Assembly: GCA_015501595.1 (NCBI GenBank)
Contig: JADNRX010000249.1
Location: 1-64,000, forward strand
Origin: Hymenopellis radicata
Lineage: Eukaryota; Basidiomycota; Agaricomycetes; Agaricales; Physalacriaceae
Direction of reading: 5' to 3'
Length of the DNA stretch: 64,000 nucleotides
Below are positions 33,478 to 45,537 of the stretch, one piece after another. The notes below the pieces were generated by a model. It was not told where the DNA came from, did no database searches, and was given only the letters and a program-made list of their open reading frames with translations. The first letter of the stretch is position 1. Every line of letters begins with the position of its first letter. The translations under genes and the position numbers were made by a program.

Positions 33478-35078
33478 AGCTGAAAGTTGTCAGATGCAGA
33501 ACAAACAAAGAAACACGAGAAAGACAAACATGAGCCTCGTGGCTGGCTGAAATTTCAACAAAGTCGCAGAGCCAGGCGCTAGCATTCCTGAATGCCGCAC
33601 CCCATTGCCGTCAGCTTTAGAACAGTCGTGAAACGTCGCGCGAATGGGGGGACATTTGTATGTACTTCATGGTTATTGGTGGTGGTGGTGGTGGTGGTGG
33701 TTGACGGCATGTGGTCCCATTTCGGAACAGCCGCTTGCGAGTGCGTCATGAGCTGGCAAGGCTCCGGCACCCGCCCGATGTACTGAGCACGGCGAGTCTT
33801 CCGTCCTTTTTCATACGGTCGCTCTCCGCCTCTTGTACACCGGTCAGAAACGAAACAGAGTTTCGTTTCGTAGACTGACCTACAGTCAGTTGCCTGGAAT
33901 AGAACTGCGCGACTCGAGGAAGGCATTGGTTGTGCAGAGTTGCTAAGTGGAACGTATATGGAGGTATTGCAGTGTAGGAGGGTGCAATAGTAAGTCTTTT
34001 GCTCAAGTTGTGTAGCTTTATAGCGACTGTCAGTCTTGACGCGCCCACAAAAACTTCCGCCTAAAGTGCAGCCGCGGTCGTGGCGGAAGCTAGACGCGCT
34101 GTGGCAGGGCGAGGTCGGTGGGTCTCGACTTGGGTAGCTGAAGCCTGGGCCTGTGCAGTAACTAAGGGAGGGGTTGAGAGCGCAACGTTGAAATTTTTAT
34201 GCTGTGTGATATGGTACGATGTGCGAACAGTACGATATGTGTAAGCCTTTAAGGTCGGGGAGGCTGCAATCTGTACGGAGTTGTAGCGGTAGCCTATGGG
34301 TAGTAGCACTTTTGAACGTGAAGGGAAAGTAACGGGGTAGGATGTAGTAGGAGGCAGGTGCTGGGCGGCACTGAGGGAGGCCGTCGTTCCGGTGACTCCC
34401 TGTGCTATCAACCCTTTTGTTTTTAGAGAAGGCGAGCAATCTTATGGGCTGCGCCTGGTTGTGGTATGGAGTACGAATGGCGGTTCCAGCGAGTCGCAGC
34501 GTCCCGGCGTTGTGGGACAAGATTTTGAGGCAGTCGATCTTGTCGTTGTTAGGCAGTGACGGTGTCGGAGGCGGGGCGGCGGGTCTGCAGGCGAGCAGGC
34601 GGTGGCTGGGTGTTGCCTAGTCGTGTCGCTGCAAGCGTCACTCGCAAAAAGGCCAGGGCTGCGAGAAACGCGATTTTTTGGTTTTTGGTGGTGGTGGTTA
34701 ATGACATGAGCAGACGTGATTGTGAAGCTATTGGAGGCGGAGAGGCCGGTCCGCTCATTCGTTCACCGATCAGTCCATTGCACCACCGCCCTACTCTTGC
34801 TTCAAAGCTAGGAACAGTCTTGATGAATTTCTCCAGCATTTCTCCTGGGCCTCCCGCTACTTTCTGAAGGGCTTACCAGGGATGCCAGTGAAATGGACCA
34901 ACTTCCCTCGTGGCCCATGTCTTCTGACCACGTACTTCCCTTGCACTTCCCCACATCCCCACCACACAACAAACCCCGCCGGCCCGCCGACTGTGACCAG
35001 ATGGATCTATAACTCGCCCAGGTGATACCCCAAGACATGTTCGGAGAAACTACACGTAAATGGCATGGGCGGGCACCA
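33478..35078. other. Gene-free stretch with simple repeats
   Basis: About 1.6 kb with no recognised gene. It contains a (GGT)8 tract at 33678-33701 and a shorter GGT tract near 34686-34698. The overlapping ORFs on both strands are low-complexity and I regard them as chance. Confidence 0.5.
33678..33701 (+). repeat. (GGT)8 microsatellite
   Basis: Eight perfect GGT units in a non-coding stretch. Confidence 0.9.
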
Positions 35079-35085
35079 TATAAAA
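35079..35085 (+). promoter_or_regulatory. TATA box of the GH28 gene
   Basis: TATAAAA lies 44 bases before the ATG at 35129. Confidence 0.55.
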
Positions 35086-35128
35086 CTGCTTCAATACAAG
35101 GTCATTCGCCATTCAGCTGTGACCGACA

Positions 35129-37075
35129 ATGTACAGTCTTTTAAAGGCCAGTACTATTCTTGCGACCGTAGCAACGACTTGGGCAGCAGAATGTACAGTG
35201 GACCGGAACACCGATGGCTCTGACGACACCTCGTTCATACTCAAAGCATTCAAGGACTGCTCAAAAGACTCCGTCATTACGTTCCAGCAGGCCAACTACA
35301 GCGCGTACACTCCTATGTCGTTTACGGATCTGAGTAAGTCCTTTTCTGTTACATTCAAGTGAAATCATAGTTAACGCGATTACAGGCAACGTCACGATTC
35401 ATTTGGAAGGAAATCTCAATCTGCCGAACAACATTACTGCTGTTCAGATTGCTATCAACGAGACGAAGAATCAACCGTCTGTACGTCTCTCTTTGGAAGA
35501 ATCCCCACACTCTCGATTAATCGCCATCGCCACCTATAGACTTACGCAACCCCGTGGTTCTACTTTAGTGGATCAGACGTCCAGTTGATTGGTTCCGACG
35601 AGGAGGAATGGGGCAAATTCCATGGGTTTGGCCAACAATGGTGGGACATTGGAAATCGCGTACGTCGCGTTAACTTCGTTGTGATGTCGGTGCACGCTAA
35701 CCTTCAAACACTTTTTAGACCCTACGACCCCAACTAGGAACATTCAATGTGACGAACGGGCTGCTGCGGGGTCTTAAGGTCATCAAACCCGTTGCATGGG
35801 GATGGAACCTTCCCGGCCAGAACATCCGGGTGGAGAATCACTTCGTAGACGCGCAGCCTAATAACGGTACTCGCGACAACACTGTCAGCTTCCCTTTCAA
35901 TACGTGAGTTTTCTTTATTCCAGTTTTCTATATGCTGAGAACCGTTCACAGTGATGGTACGGACTTCATGCTAAGCTTTGGCACCTAACTTGACGCGCTC
36001 GTCAGGCATTAACGTCTCTGGTCACAATATCACTATCGACGGGTTCGTACTATCCTCGGTTCTGAACATCTAGATTGACTACCGTTTTCATAGGTATTAT
36101 GGCCATAACGGAGATGACTGTGTCTCTGTCATCAACGGTGCACGAAACGTTCTCGCTCAGAACGGATTCTGTGGTTTCTCGTCTCATGGCCTATCCATCG
36201 GCTCCTTGGGCAGGAACGGCGCCGTGCAGACAGTCGAAGATGTCATCTTCAGAAATTGGACTATGGAAGGAGCTGTATATGGGGCCCGAGTATGTGCTGT
36301 TTCGGAGCGCACTTCTTTAACTGAATTTTGGAAAGTTCAAAAGTTGGACTGGTGGCCAAGGCCATGCTACCAACATTACTTGGGAAGACATCACTGTCGT
36401 CAATGTATCGACTGCCATATTTATCACTCAAAAGTACGTATCGCCGTACCCATTCGAAGGCGAAATCACTGATTGGTTTGCAGCTATTACGACCAGGTAT
36501 GAATATGACCGGTTTGCCTTATCTATCTTTACTCAAGTCTTTCTAGGACAAAGGCGAGCGACCACCGAATACAAACAAGACCAGCACAGAGATATCGAAC
36601 TTCACTTACAGAAATTTCACCGGCACACTAGCAACTAACTGGAGTACGTCGTTCCATTCCATCGCGCCTTCTCCTTCTGATGATTTTATAGCGGATGGTA
36701 CATGTATCAGCGACCCTGCTGGAACTTCGTTGAAGGAGTTGACACCACACAATCCATTATCCTCGACCTCTACCCCGATACTGGTACGTTTGTCATGATG
36801 ATGCTGAGTTGTTACCCTTTCTGACAGTCTATCAAGCTTTGAACCTCTCCTTCCTCAACATCGACATACGTCCCGCAAATGCAACGGCTAATACGACTGT
36901 CATATGCGATCCGGATGCCCTGACCGATGGAGAGCAGGCCACGCTTGGATTTGAATGTCAAGATGGGCCTTATGTTGTAACGGAAATCGAAGACTCGGAT
37001 GGCAATGCCGCGCTCGGGCTTATGATGAGCAAGGGGCCTTGTTCTCGTTGGCAGTGGGCTGCCTTGTTCTTGTAA
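35129..37075 (+). CDS. GH28 polygalacturonase-like glycoside hydrolase (exo type), one frameshift
   Basis: This is a secreted pectin-degrading enzyme of family GH28. The N-terminus MYSLLKASTILATVATTWAA is a signal peptide. About ten exons build a right-handed beta-helix: NVTIHLEGNLNLPNNITAVQ, SDVQLIGSDEEEWGKFHGFG, LKVIKPVAWGWNLPGQNI, then the active-site motifs in order. These are NTDG (split by an intron at about 35904, giving NTDGINVSGHNITIDG), NGDDCVSVING with the catalytic Asp pair, SHGLSIGSLGRNG with the His, and RFKSWTGG (R-x-K). Many N-glycosylation sequons follow. At 36714-36716 three C are present; four would restore DGTCISDPCWNFVEG and keep the disulphide Cys. The C-terminus ends RWQWAALFL. 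The SLGRNG signature suggests exo-polygalacturonase. It points to a plant-material lifestyle. Confidence 0.86.
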
Positions 37076-37207
37076 TGTAAAACATGGAGGATAGCATTTT
37101 AGCAAATTGCATACAACAGGGAGAACATAATGAAACCATAAATACTAAACAAAACGAGTATGAAGAATGATACGGTAAAGCACAACACGAGATAAACAGC
37201 AATAGTA

Positions 37208-39009
37208 TCACCAAGCAAGACCATCATCGGTCAAAGTCGACGAACTGTCTGAACGATGTAACGTCGTGTCGTCCACGTCAGAGCCCTGTGAGGCCGATAG
37301 GAAGGAAGATGAGCTATATGTACGAGCTTCCGCTGCGTAGGCCGACTTGGAACCCGGTGAGGGCGGTGCCGGAGGATCACACCAATCAATGGTCTCGCCA
37401 CTGGTTGTGTTGTGATACTGCAGAAGAACATCGATCTTGCCGAGCTCCTTTTGTTTCCTCAGCACTTCGCGATCAGCGGACGACAAGATGACACTGGCCT
37501 CCCGTAACGCACCCATCGACTAACGATGAATTCCAAACGCAGGCGACCGGAAAGCATTAAAGGAAGCAGCCCTTTACTAATAAAGCACAAGGGACGGGGA
37601 TAAATCTCCCTGCCGAAATCCCAAATCTCCATGATTAAACTCTTTCTCTCTCCTGATACACACCAATCGCCGATGGTGTCGTTGAGCCGACACAACCAGT
37701 GGTCAATGTGGCCTGTATCAGGCGTTTCGAAGGCCAGCCTCAATTGCAAGAGCCGCCCACAGAGCGTAGACAACAGAGTCTGGAGAAAGCAGAAGTCCTT
37801 TGAGAATCCCTCGGCATGCGACGAGATATTTCCCCCCCGAAACTCAGCGATGTCAATGTCGCAACGGCGCCCCAGCGTTGGACAAGTTCATGGACTAGTT
37901 GAAACGGCGACTCAACATAGTCCTCAAGGCGACGAAACTGACCAGCGCAGTGCGAGCTCGAGGTGTTCCAGGACGGGGACTGACGCGAAGCTCTGCAACA
38001 ATGTTCTGTCGCCTACAGTGAGGCGACGAAGATTTGGCATTACTAGGTTTCGGGGAGTGAGATTTGCACCTGTGTTCTTTGCAGGTATGGCATAGCGGAG
38101 ATCGACTGATATGAGGGAAGGGTTATGTTGTAAAATATCCAAATAAAGATCTGGTGGAACGACCGCGCGCGATCGAGTGTCGCTGAAGTGGGTTAAACGA
38201 CCCAAGGGCACCGAGGTCAGAATGCCTTGTTCATTGGACCCGACGAACGATACCGAAACCAGATTTGGGATGTGCGACAATACGTCGGACCATGGCTCGT
38301 TGCAATCATCGTCCATCGCATCCAGGACGATGGAGTGGACGTGATGTAAACGCCCGGCGACCGGGAGTAGCATGTCCCACTGTTGACGGGTTACAGCAAT
38401 TTGAAGGCTTGAAATCCTGTCGGAGAAGGACAAAAGGCGTTCCCAGGAGGCAATATCGCCGACGTAATCGACGTGAAGCAGGCGCCGGGCACAATGTTCC
38501 ATGGCGAAAGAGATATTATCCTTTTCTTGAACGTTATGAATCTCGAGAGACGGCACGAGTAGAGCCCATGAGAGGCCATGGCACACTCGAGCCCATGTCG
38601 GGTGGACGAGGCAAAAACATGAGTGAGCGTCGCAGAATGATTCGACGTTCAGAGGTGTGTCATCGCTACTGAGGCAAAATTTAAATATCATATGGAGGAT
38701 CTCATCTGGCAAGCGTCGTATCGGTGCGAGGACGGCGCTGAGCCTGCCTCGGATTTGTTCAACGCGTAGTTTGCCGCTCTCCAGCAGTTCAATTTCCGCT
38801 CTGAGCGAAGCGATAGCATCGTCGATGTCCTGCGCATCCTTGTCTAGTTCGTCGCGCATGACGTTGAACATTGACGTGCTTGGTGCACTGGGAGTTTGGC
38901 GGAGGCCTTCCTCTACCTTGCCACTATAAATCTGCCATTTGGACCGGCGAACAGACAACGATTCCTGGCCATCTACAAGATTGAAAAGGTTGGGCATGGC
39001 TAACGACAA
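37208..39009 (-). CDS. F-box protein (f), several frame breaks
   Basis: From ATG 39009: MSLAMPNLFNLVDGQES, then a coiled coil DIDDAIASLRAEIELLESGK leading into the F-box LAPIRRLPDEILHMIFKFCL and a CLVHPTWARVCHGLSW segment, the classic agaricomycete layout. LRR-like text follows to LEHLELAL near 37960. Downstream the coding frame changes at about 37950 (two bases short), at the C7 run 37832-37838 (one more base joins LTSLSFGG to NISSHAEGFSKDFCFLQ), and at about 37520 (one base short, before MGALREASVILSSADREVLR). The tail is Ser/Thr-rich and ends LTDDGLAW. Three breaks in 500 bp could mean a decaying gene, although at least one fits the homopolymer pattern. Likely SCF adaptor when intact. Confidence 0.62.
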
Positions 39010-40221
39010 GTCAGAGATTGTATCGAGACAGTGAGGGACATGACAGACCTGGCCGGGAGATAGAAGATGGTAGATAGTGGTAGAGAGTCAAGATGTGCTG
39101 ACAACAAACAATAATGTCGTGAACCAATAATGCTCATCACATGATGAGAGTGAGGCGTCTTATTTGGGAGCAGTAACAAAAGGATATCACATTGTCGTTA
39201 TGGAACAAACAAGCCCCAACAGAGTCCTGTATTTTTACATTGTTAGTGGCAGGGTGCGAGTGGACCAGATATGACACTCACGAACTTTAATCAAGATGAC
39301 TTCCTTCAATCAAGACAGCCCCCAAGGTTTCGTTGCTTCCTTGCGCATCTCCAGGTGCACAGGCTCCTCGGGGTTAAGAAAAATGCGGTGGAGGAGACGC
39401 CATAAAGACTAATGACATTGTCTGACGGAGCCCGACTTGGATCACTGAATGACGAGCCGCCACACTCTTTCCCAGACCTTAGGTAGCAACGAAAGCAACA
39501 GCTTCAGAGAAGAATAGGCGTAGAAACGTTCTCAGATCATCGAAATGGATGCGATGAAGCTATACGTATCCCTCGCGCGGCGCAGTGTCCATGGAGTGCC
39601 TTGTTCAGTAGTCTTTCCAGGACATCACAGAGAAGAGCATCTAGTACATCATCATCGTTGGAACCAAGAATCATGAGGTTGAGTCGGTATAGTCAAGATT
39701 CCCTGACCACGACAACAGAAAAGTCTTGAGTCTGACGATAGGCCGCCCCGAACCGCCGTGCCGTTCATGAGGAATGCAGCTGTATCTAAGCAAGGGCTTA
39801 ATTAATACTTCAAACCACATGAGAGTCTTTTAAAGCTCCAACCTGTTCAACATTTTTTGAGAACGTTCTAGGTCGTCGCAAAAATCGTCGCAGAGGAAGG
39901 AATGCTAGGAATACTTTTAGGGGCATCAACATCGGCAAAGTCGGACCGGTCACCTTGGCTGTTGACGATCACCATACGCGTGTCGCAAACTTTGGAAGGC
40001 ACTGAAAAGGTCTTCATCTCGTTAACGGTATGCAACTCCAGAGTTCACTTGTAAAGCTGATGTTGAAGACATGGCAGGACGCGAGGAGAACCTACAGTGA
40101 CCCGCTCCCATATTCTTCTCTGTCCTGTATCGTCGGTCACTAGACAAGCTGGTGGCTTGATCTTCGGTAAGAGTCACCATCAAACAACTAGATAAAACTC
40201 TAATGCATTGGTAAAGACGAT
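39010..40221. other. Intergenic, no gene recognised
   Basis: About 1.2 kb between divergently transcribed F-box genes. No ORF of note is present on either strand and no repeat is evident. Confidence 0.55.
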
Positions 40222-41872
40222 ATGACTACTCCGTCGTTACCAGGCCCGAGTTCACCTCGTTGCTACTGTCGATTCCTCCCGATAAATACCTTCGTGACTC
40301 GGAACGCGTACCATCATATGCGGAACACGCTGCTATCCGATCCTCCCTCCTTCCCGCGCGATTGAAGCTTAATCAACTTGATCTTGCTTTGCAAGCAGCA
40401 AAGAAAGTGCGGGACGATGCTGCGGCTGCTCTTCAGGACCGAGAGTCTGCAATCGCGCCCGTCCGCAGCTTGCCTCCTGAAATCCTCGAAGTAATCTTCC
40501 GCTTCGCGTGTAGGAGAATATACCACATCGGTTACAAGGAACCGCTTTCCTTTCATTGGACCATTATTCGGGTGTGTCGCCGATGGAGAAGAATTATCAT
40601 CAACCTGCCTACGCTGTGGGCACGATTGAGAGTACGCCTGTCACAGCTCGTTTCTCAATTGGATCTGCAGCACCTTCGATTTGTGCTCAAGTGCTCGAAG
40701 GACGCCCCGCTGCATGTCTTATGTTACGGTGTACTCAAAACAGACCTGGACTCTCAACGGAAATCTGCAGTCTCTGCGGTGGAGATGTGTAAGATCCTCT
40801 TCGCCTCCTCCAGTCGATGGAGGAACGCCGACATCCGGTTATCCAACTTTCCATTGAACGTCTTCTTACCGCTACATCATAATCTACCAATGCTTCAGGA
40901 GATCCACGTCTATGTTCGTCCTCCAATGTCAGTGGATCTCGAGGACTGTCGTGAGGTCAAGCGCGTCTTTGAAGACGCCCCCCGCTTGAAGGTTGTCACT
41001 GTGTACCACCCCAGGACCCTTGTCTTTGATTTTCCCTGGATACAACTCGATGCGTTCTACTCTGGACGAGAGCACGAGCATGCTGAAGGGACCTTTATGC
41101 TACCCATTGCGCCTACATGCTTGATGCCATCTCCCAAGCCCAAAATCTCCAAAATTTTGGATTTGATTGCGAGAATACGCGTATCATCGACGATGATCCA
41201 TTTGGCCGACCACCTGTGGTTAACCGTACTATCCGCGGTCTCATACTCAACGAATCGAAGCTTATGGACCTCATCACACTCCCCGCCGCTGAGAACATGA
41301 CACTCCGATTCCTCGACTATGACCCCACGCAACTCGCGGAACGTCTCCTTGTCTCATTCAGCCTTTTCATCAATCGCTCGCAGTGCAATATCACCCATCT
41401 CAAGGTCGATCATTGTCCCCCCATAGAACGCTTCCGTGACCTTGCCACCCAACTTCAAGGGCTCACCTCATTACAGCTCTTCTACTACAAACGTCGGTCT
41501 TCAGAGATCGACCCCCTCATCAAGTCTGTGTTCGTGTTCCTAACGGGCACAGACAAAGATTCGCCTGCGCTCCCAGCGCTGCATGATTTCCGTCTTCGAG
41601 TTGCCCCAAAATTCCATTTTGGGTCGTATTTGGAGGCGCAGGTGTTCACACTGACCAGTGCACTGGATGCGATGCTTGGGATGGTTAACAAACACTGCTC
41701 CAGCTCGCCTCCATTCAGACTGACGCAAATCGGCGTTCATATTGAAACGGACCAGAAAGTGGCGCTTGTTGATGCAGTTCCGGATTCGCCGACCAACGCC
41801 GCGTTTGCCAAATTGAAGACGTGTAGTGCCGAGGGAGCGCCCAGGATTGACCTTAGGATACGCAATGTGTAA
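40222..41872 (+). CDS. F-box protein (g), two frameshifts
   Basis: ATG 40222 reads MTTPSLPGPSSP. After one added base at 40255-40256 (CC) it continues SLLLSIPPDKYLRDSERVPS and a coiled coil LDLALQAAKKVRDDAAAAL. Then comes the F-box APVRSLPPEILEVIFRFACR with WTIIRVCRRWRRIIINLPTLW. The body has Leu-rich text (LQHLRFVLKCSKDAPLHVLC, LPMLQEIHVYV). A second one-base loss near 41092-41096 (CC or TTT run) joins HAEGT to YATHCAYMLDAISQAQNLQN. The second half ends DLRIRNV at 41872. With both repairs it is a single-exon gene of about 550 residues. The two halves are plainly one protein, so the breaks are more likely sequence errors than ancient decay. Confidence 0.7.
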
Positions 41873-42450
41873 GATAGTTTCTCTCGCTCTTGGGAGCTCT
41901 TGTTCATTGGTGTTTTTCTAGAAATATCATTTAATGGCGCTCTGATTGGAGTGGTTCATATGGAAGGCCGCGTACCTCTTGGGATGGGTATTTTTAAGAG
42001 TCGGCTACTAGGTTTTGGAAAGGTGTTCACGCGACGACCTCCATGTAGCTTGTATGACGCGAATTGCTATTGTTGCTCGGGCTTCAACGATTCCGGACAT
42101 TAATGCTAATCGTACACAGCGTGTTATCTGTTCAGCTGCTGATGGGCTTCTCGTATTCTGTCCGCCGCCTTTCGGGCGAAGTCAGAGGTAGAAGTGCAGG
42201 ATCTGCAGACGGAAACAGTAACACGATATCGTGACAGTTACTGGACGCGTAGTCTCACGTGTGAGATCAGTTTTGATTCTCCAACTCTCCACAGAAGCGC
42301 CAAAAGTGCACCACCGACTCCACTTGTACTCATGATGCCATTGGCGACCGTCAATTCTCACGATGTGACCATAAAGCATGGGCGCTTGCCTCCATGGATC
42401 CTTAATCTAGACCGCCACCACTGAACTCTCTTTCGAACTCTCGCATTCAG
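41873..42450. other. Intergenic, no gene recognised
   Basis: Short unrelated ORFs only; it probably includes the 3' region of the F-box gene and the promoter of the repeat protein. Confidence 0.45.
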
Positions 42451-43274
42451 ATGGACGGCGCTCGTCAAACCTCCGGATCTATGACCCAAACTATAGACGC
42501 TAATACGACGCGTCTTTCGTCAGTTTTTCTGTTCTCCGCTCATGACCGAGACGTTAACTGCACAAACAGTGGCGGCAAGCGCTCTATCAACCTCAACAGC
42601 GTTGGCAAGTGTGAGTATATCCTCACCATGCTGCTGAGCTGTTACTGATACTGTTCATGCAGCAGACGCCTGTAAGATTATGTCGCTGGAGCACAAGGCG
42701 CTTGGTTACCGCCCACCGCCTGGCTCCCTCGCCTCTGAAGCTCAGGCGGCTGCCGCAAAGCATCCAGAGCTCACGTCGTCCGAAGTCGATGCTTCGGCTC
42801 TGCGAGAAGCCGCTTTAGGAGACGCCGCTCGCATTGAGACTGAACGTGGCACAACTCCTCCAACGAAAGCGATCACCAGCGGGATTGACTTGGACCGCAT
42901 TGGACTAGGTAAAGTCTAGTATTGGTGCACGTAAAGACCCACCATCTGAGTTCTTCGACAGCTGATGCCCGTAAACTTATGTCTGAGGAGCACAAGGCGT
43001 TGGGATATCGCCCTCCTCCAGGGTCCCTCGCTGCCGACGCTCAAGCCGCTGCTGCTAAGCATCCCCATGTGACAGATCAAAGCATTGAGTCCCATATTCT
43101 AACGCTTGCGGCGCTTAAGGATGCAGCTCGCATTGCGTAAGTTTTTACGCAATGGCTCCATCTTCTATCATTTAAGAGAACAATTTTAGCTCTGAGCGTG
43201 GCGCTACTGGAGCGAAGAAGTCGCCGACGTTACCTGCTTCCAATGATGCAGTCGTCGAGGATTTCGCACTCTAG
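42451..43274 (+). CDS. Small tandem-repeat protein, SMP (seed maturation)-like
   Basis: Four exons can be joined: MDGARQTSGSMTQTIDANTT in exon 1; SDACKIMSLEHKALGYRPPP with GSLASEAQAAAAKHPE in exon 2; ADARKLMSEEHKALGYRPPP with GSLAADAQAAAAKHPH in exon 3; and SERGATGAKKSPTLPASNDA ending EDFAL in exon 4. Exons 2 and 3 are direct repeats of a unit of about 65 residues, each closing with a DAARI-type segment, and the intron phases match. The Ala-rich, hydrophilic unit resembles the SMP domain found in plant late-embryogenesis proteins and in fungi. The function is unknown; a role in stress protection would be inference. The start Met is not certain. Confidence 0.55.
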
Positions 43275-43698
43275 TCATCAGGGCGTCACTTCTTGTACGT
43301 ATGTTACTCCGCAGCTGACTACTTGCTCACACAAACAGTACGGAAATGCCCCTATTAATGAGAGCAGTACGTCCCAAGAAGAATCGATCCCAAGCAAAGA
43401 GTCCCACGAGGTGTAACCGAACATGTATCTATAGTTGAATGTTCATTTGTACTGTACTTCATTACTCGCACAAACGGCTCCTATATGTATATACTATTCT
43501 TCGCAGTTGCCTGTCAATACCAGTTCTTGCTAAGACAGCCACGATCGTGGCGCACCGGCAACCTAAATCCTAGCCGTCGATCACTTTCCCAAAAAGGGCT
43601 CAAACACGTTGCAACTGAGAGCATGCTGTTCTCCGTAGGTGTTCCGCGTTTTTCTCCACCGTGGTTGCTCTCTATGATTGCTGTCTGCCAAGTACTCA

Positions 43699-45168
43699 AT
43701 GGCCTCATTGCAGCAACATGATCCTGATGCTGTCTCTGTGGCAGCACTCTCTACGCACCTAGGTAGCGACGTCAAGTTATGATATCACGATTATTGAACG
43801 TGTTCCGGACAGCATCTCTGGCCTCGTGTTGAAGATTTATGACACCATTCAGGGATTACTTCCACTGAATCAAAGTACTGTCTCCGTCGACACCCTTGAT
43901 GTTCAATTTAGAGCGGCTGACAGTGCGTCATACCAATAGAGCCGAAACGCTTACTCTTGCAACGGCTCGACCTCGTTCTTCCTGGCCGCCGAGACTCGTA
44001 TGCTCTCTTCTTCTGCAGTGCGTGTCCCCTAGGCCATCATCCAGCGTGACCCGGAAGCAGGCGTCGCTCCCACAGTTCTTTGTTCTCCTTGAAAGAGATT
44101 TGACTTGCAAATTCATGCAACGGTCGCGGCAGCATCTCTACGTTTCGGATCTTCACTGGATCTTCATAAAGATAAGAAACGGCATGTTCCGTGAACATGC
44201 AGCCTACACGTTTTTTGTGCCTTTTTGTTTTCCATCCATCCACAGCAGGCGCCTACTATTCCTGGTTCGCTGATCATGATACCCGGTACCGTGTTGGGAC
44301 TTAAGGTTCAGACAACCGCGATTGTATAAAGTGGAAACGCGCTTCTGGATTGGGATCATCCCACTGGTGCCACTCGCCTTGGAGTTACAGACGATGCCAT
44401 CTCCATCCTCCCTTCCTTCTGTTAACTTGAAGGCCACCTCGACCTCCTCCTACTCTTCCTATGGCCTCCGCAACTTTGACGGCAGCGAATACTACTGCCC
44501 GGAGCAGCAGTCATCGTCCGTCTTTCTCTCGACCAATGTCGGAGCTTCGACGTCACGAAGACCAACTAAGCCAGTTGACTACGCTGGAGTTCCCTCTGAC
44601 ATGAGAGGTTGGATATACGCGTTAATTTCTTTGTTCGTTGTTGACGGGGCTTATAGACGACGAGACGCCCTTGGAGGTCATTACGCTGGGTAGCACGCGT
44701 CGTGCGAGCGAGCTTAACGACATTCCAGTCCAGCAATTGGAGGACATAGAACGACAGCGCCTGCTTCAATATCAATGCTACTTTGGAGGATACGCGAGCC
44801 CTCAACGTACGTATCATCCTTAGCGGAAGTGGTTGTCCACTACTGAACTTATTCCTGTAGACGGCGCGTCCTTTGCTTCTCCGTTAAAGCCTTCATGGCA
44901 GGCATTGTATCCATGTATGTCATCTGGTCAGCGATAAATCTCCATCCTGATTGTTTTCCAGATCGTCTACCCGCCCACTACTCCTTCTCGCAACCCTCCG
45001 TTGACGCATCAGCAAGCTCTGGCTCTAATCGCCGCAGTTCAACCACGCATTCGTCTCGTACGTCAACCACAGCCGACATCAAGCATGCATTCTGATCAAC
45101 GCGAAGGTCCCAGCAAAATTTTGTCATCCAGGCGAACGTCGAGACCACGAACTGCCAAAGCACATTGA
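43699..45168 (+). CDS. Uncharacterised gene, exon pieces with breaks
   Basis: I do not recognise this gene. From ATG 43699 (MASLQQHDPDAVSVAALSTH) and, after a small frame change, it reads SYDITIIERVPDSISGLVLK and IYDTIQGLLPLNQSTVSVDT. Later pieces read NALLDWDHPTGATRLGVTDD, YYCPEQQSSSVFLSTNVGAS, ETPLEVITLGSTRRASELND with IPVQQLEDIERQRLLQYQCY, and a final exon IVYPPTTPSRNPPLTHQQAL running to a stop at 45166-45168. The pieces have protein-like composition and lie between plausible GT-AG sites, but several frame changes between 43960 and 44340 prevent a clean model. It could be a real gene in poor sequence or a decaying one. Confidence 0.4.
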
Positions 45169-45537
45169 TGCCTCAGGAAGGCTTCATCAACCCCTCTCAT
45201 TCCATGTCTTATTTCACTATCGTTACGCTGACTGATAACACGCCACTCACGCTACTATCATTATAACACTACATATCATCGCATTATTATCACCATCATC
45301 TGCATTATCATGATTTATTTATGACTTACTGTACGCCGGAATACGAGTTAAACGTACATACTTTACGGTCTCTTGACGAGATACTACTTACTTCCATAAT
45401 TATGCTGGGCATAAACTACTTAGCCTACTACTCGGCTCGTTGTTTACCAACTAGAGCATACTTGCCATGTCTTATGTGGCGCAATTTTCACGTGTACGTG
45501 GTCTTTTGCTGACTGTTTTTTTATGTTGATCCACACA
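45169..45537. other. AT-rich spacer
   Basis: Low-complexity ATC/ATT-rich sequence (for example 45254-45315). No gene seen. Confidence 0.5.

Noticed and set aside
33579..34867. Several overlapping ORFs on both strands
   Set aside because: Low-complexity, overlapping in opposite strands, no homology texture, and driven by GGT repeats and high GC.
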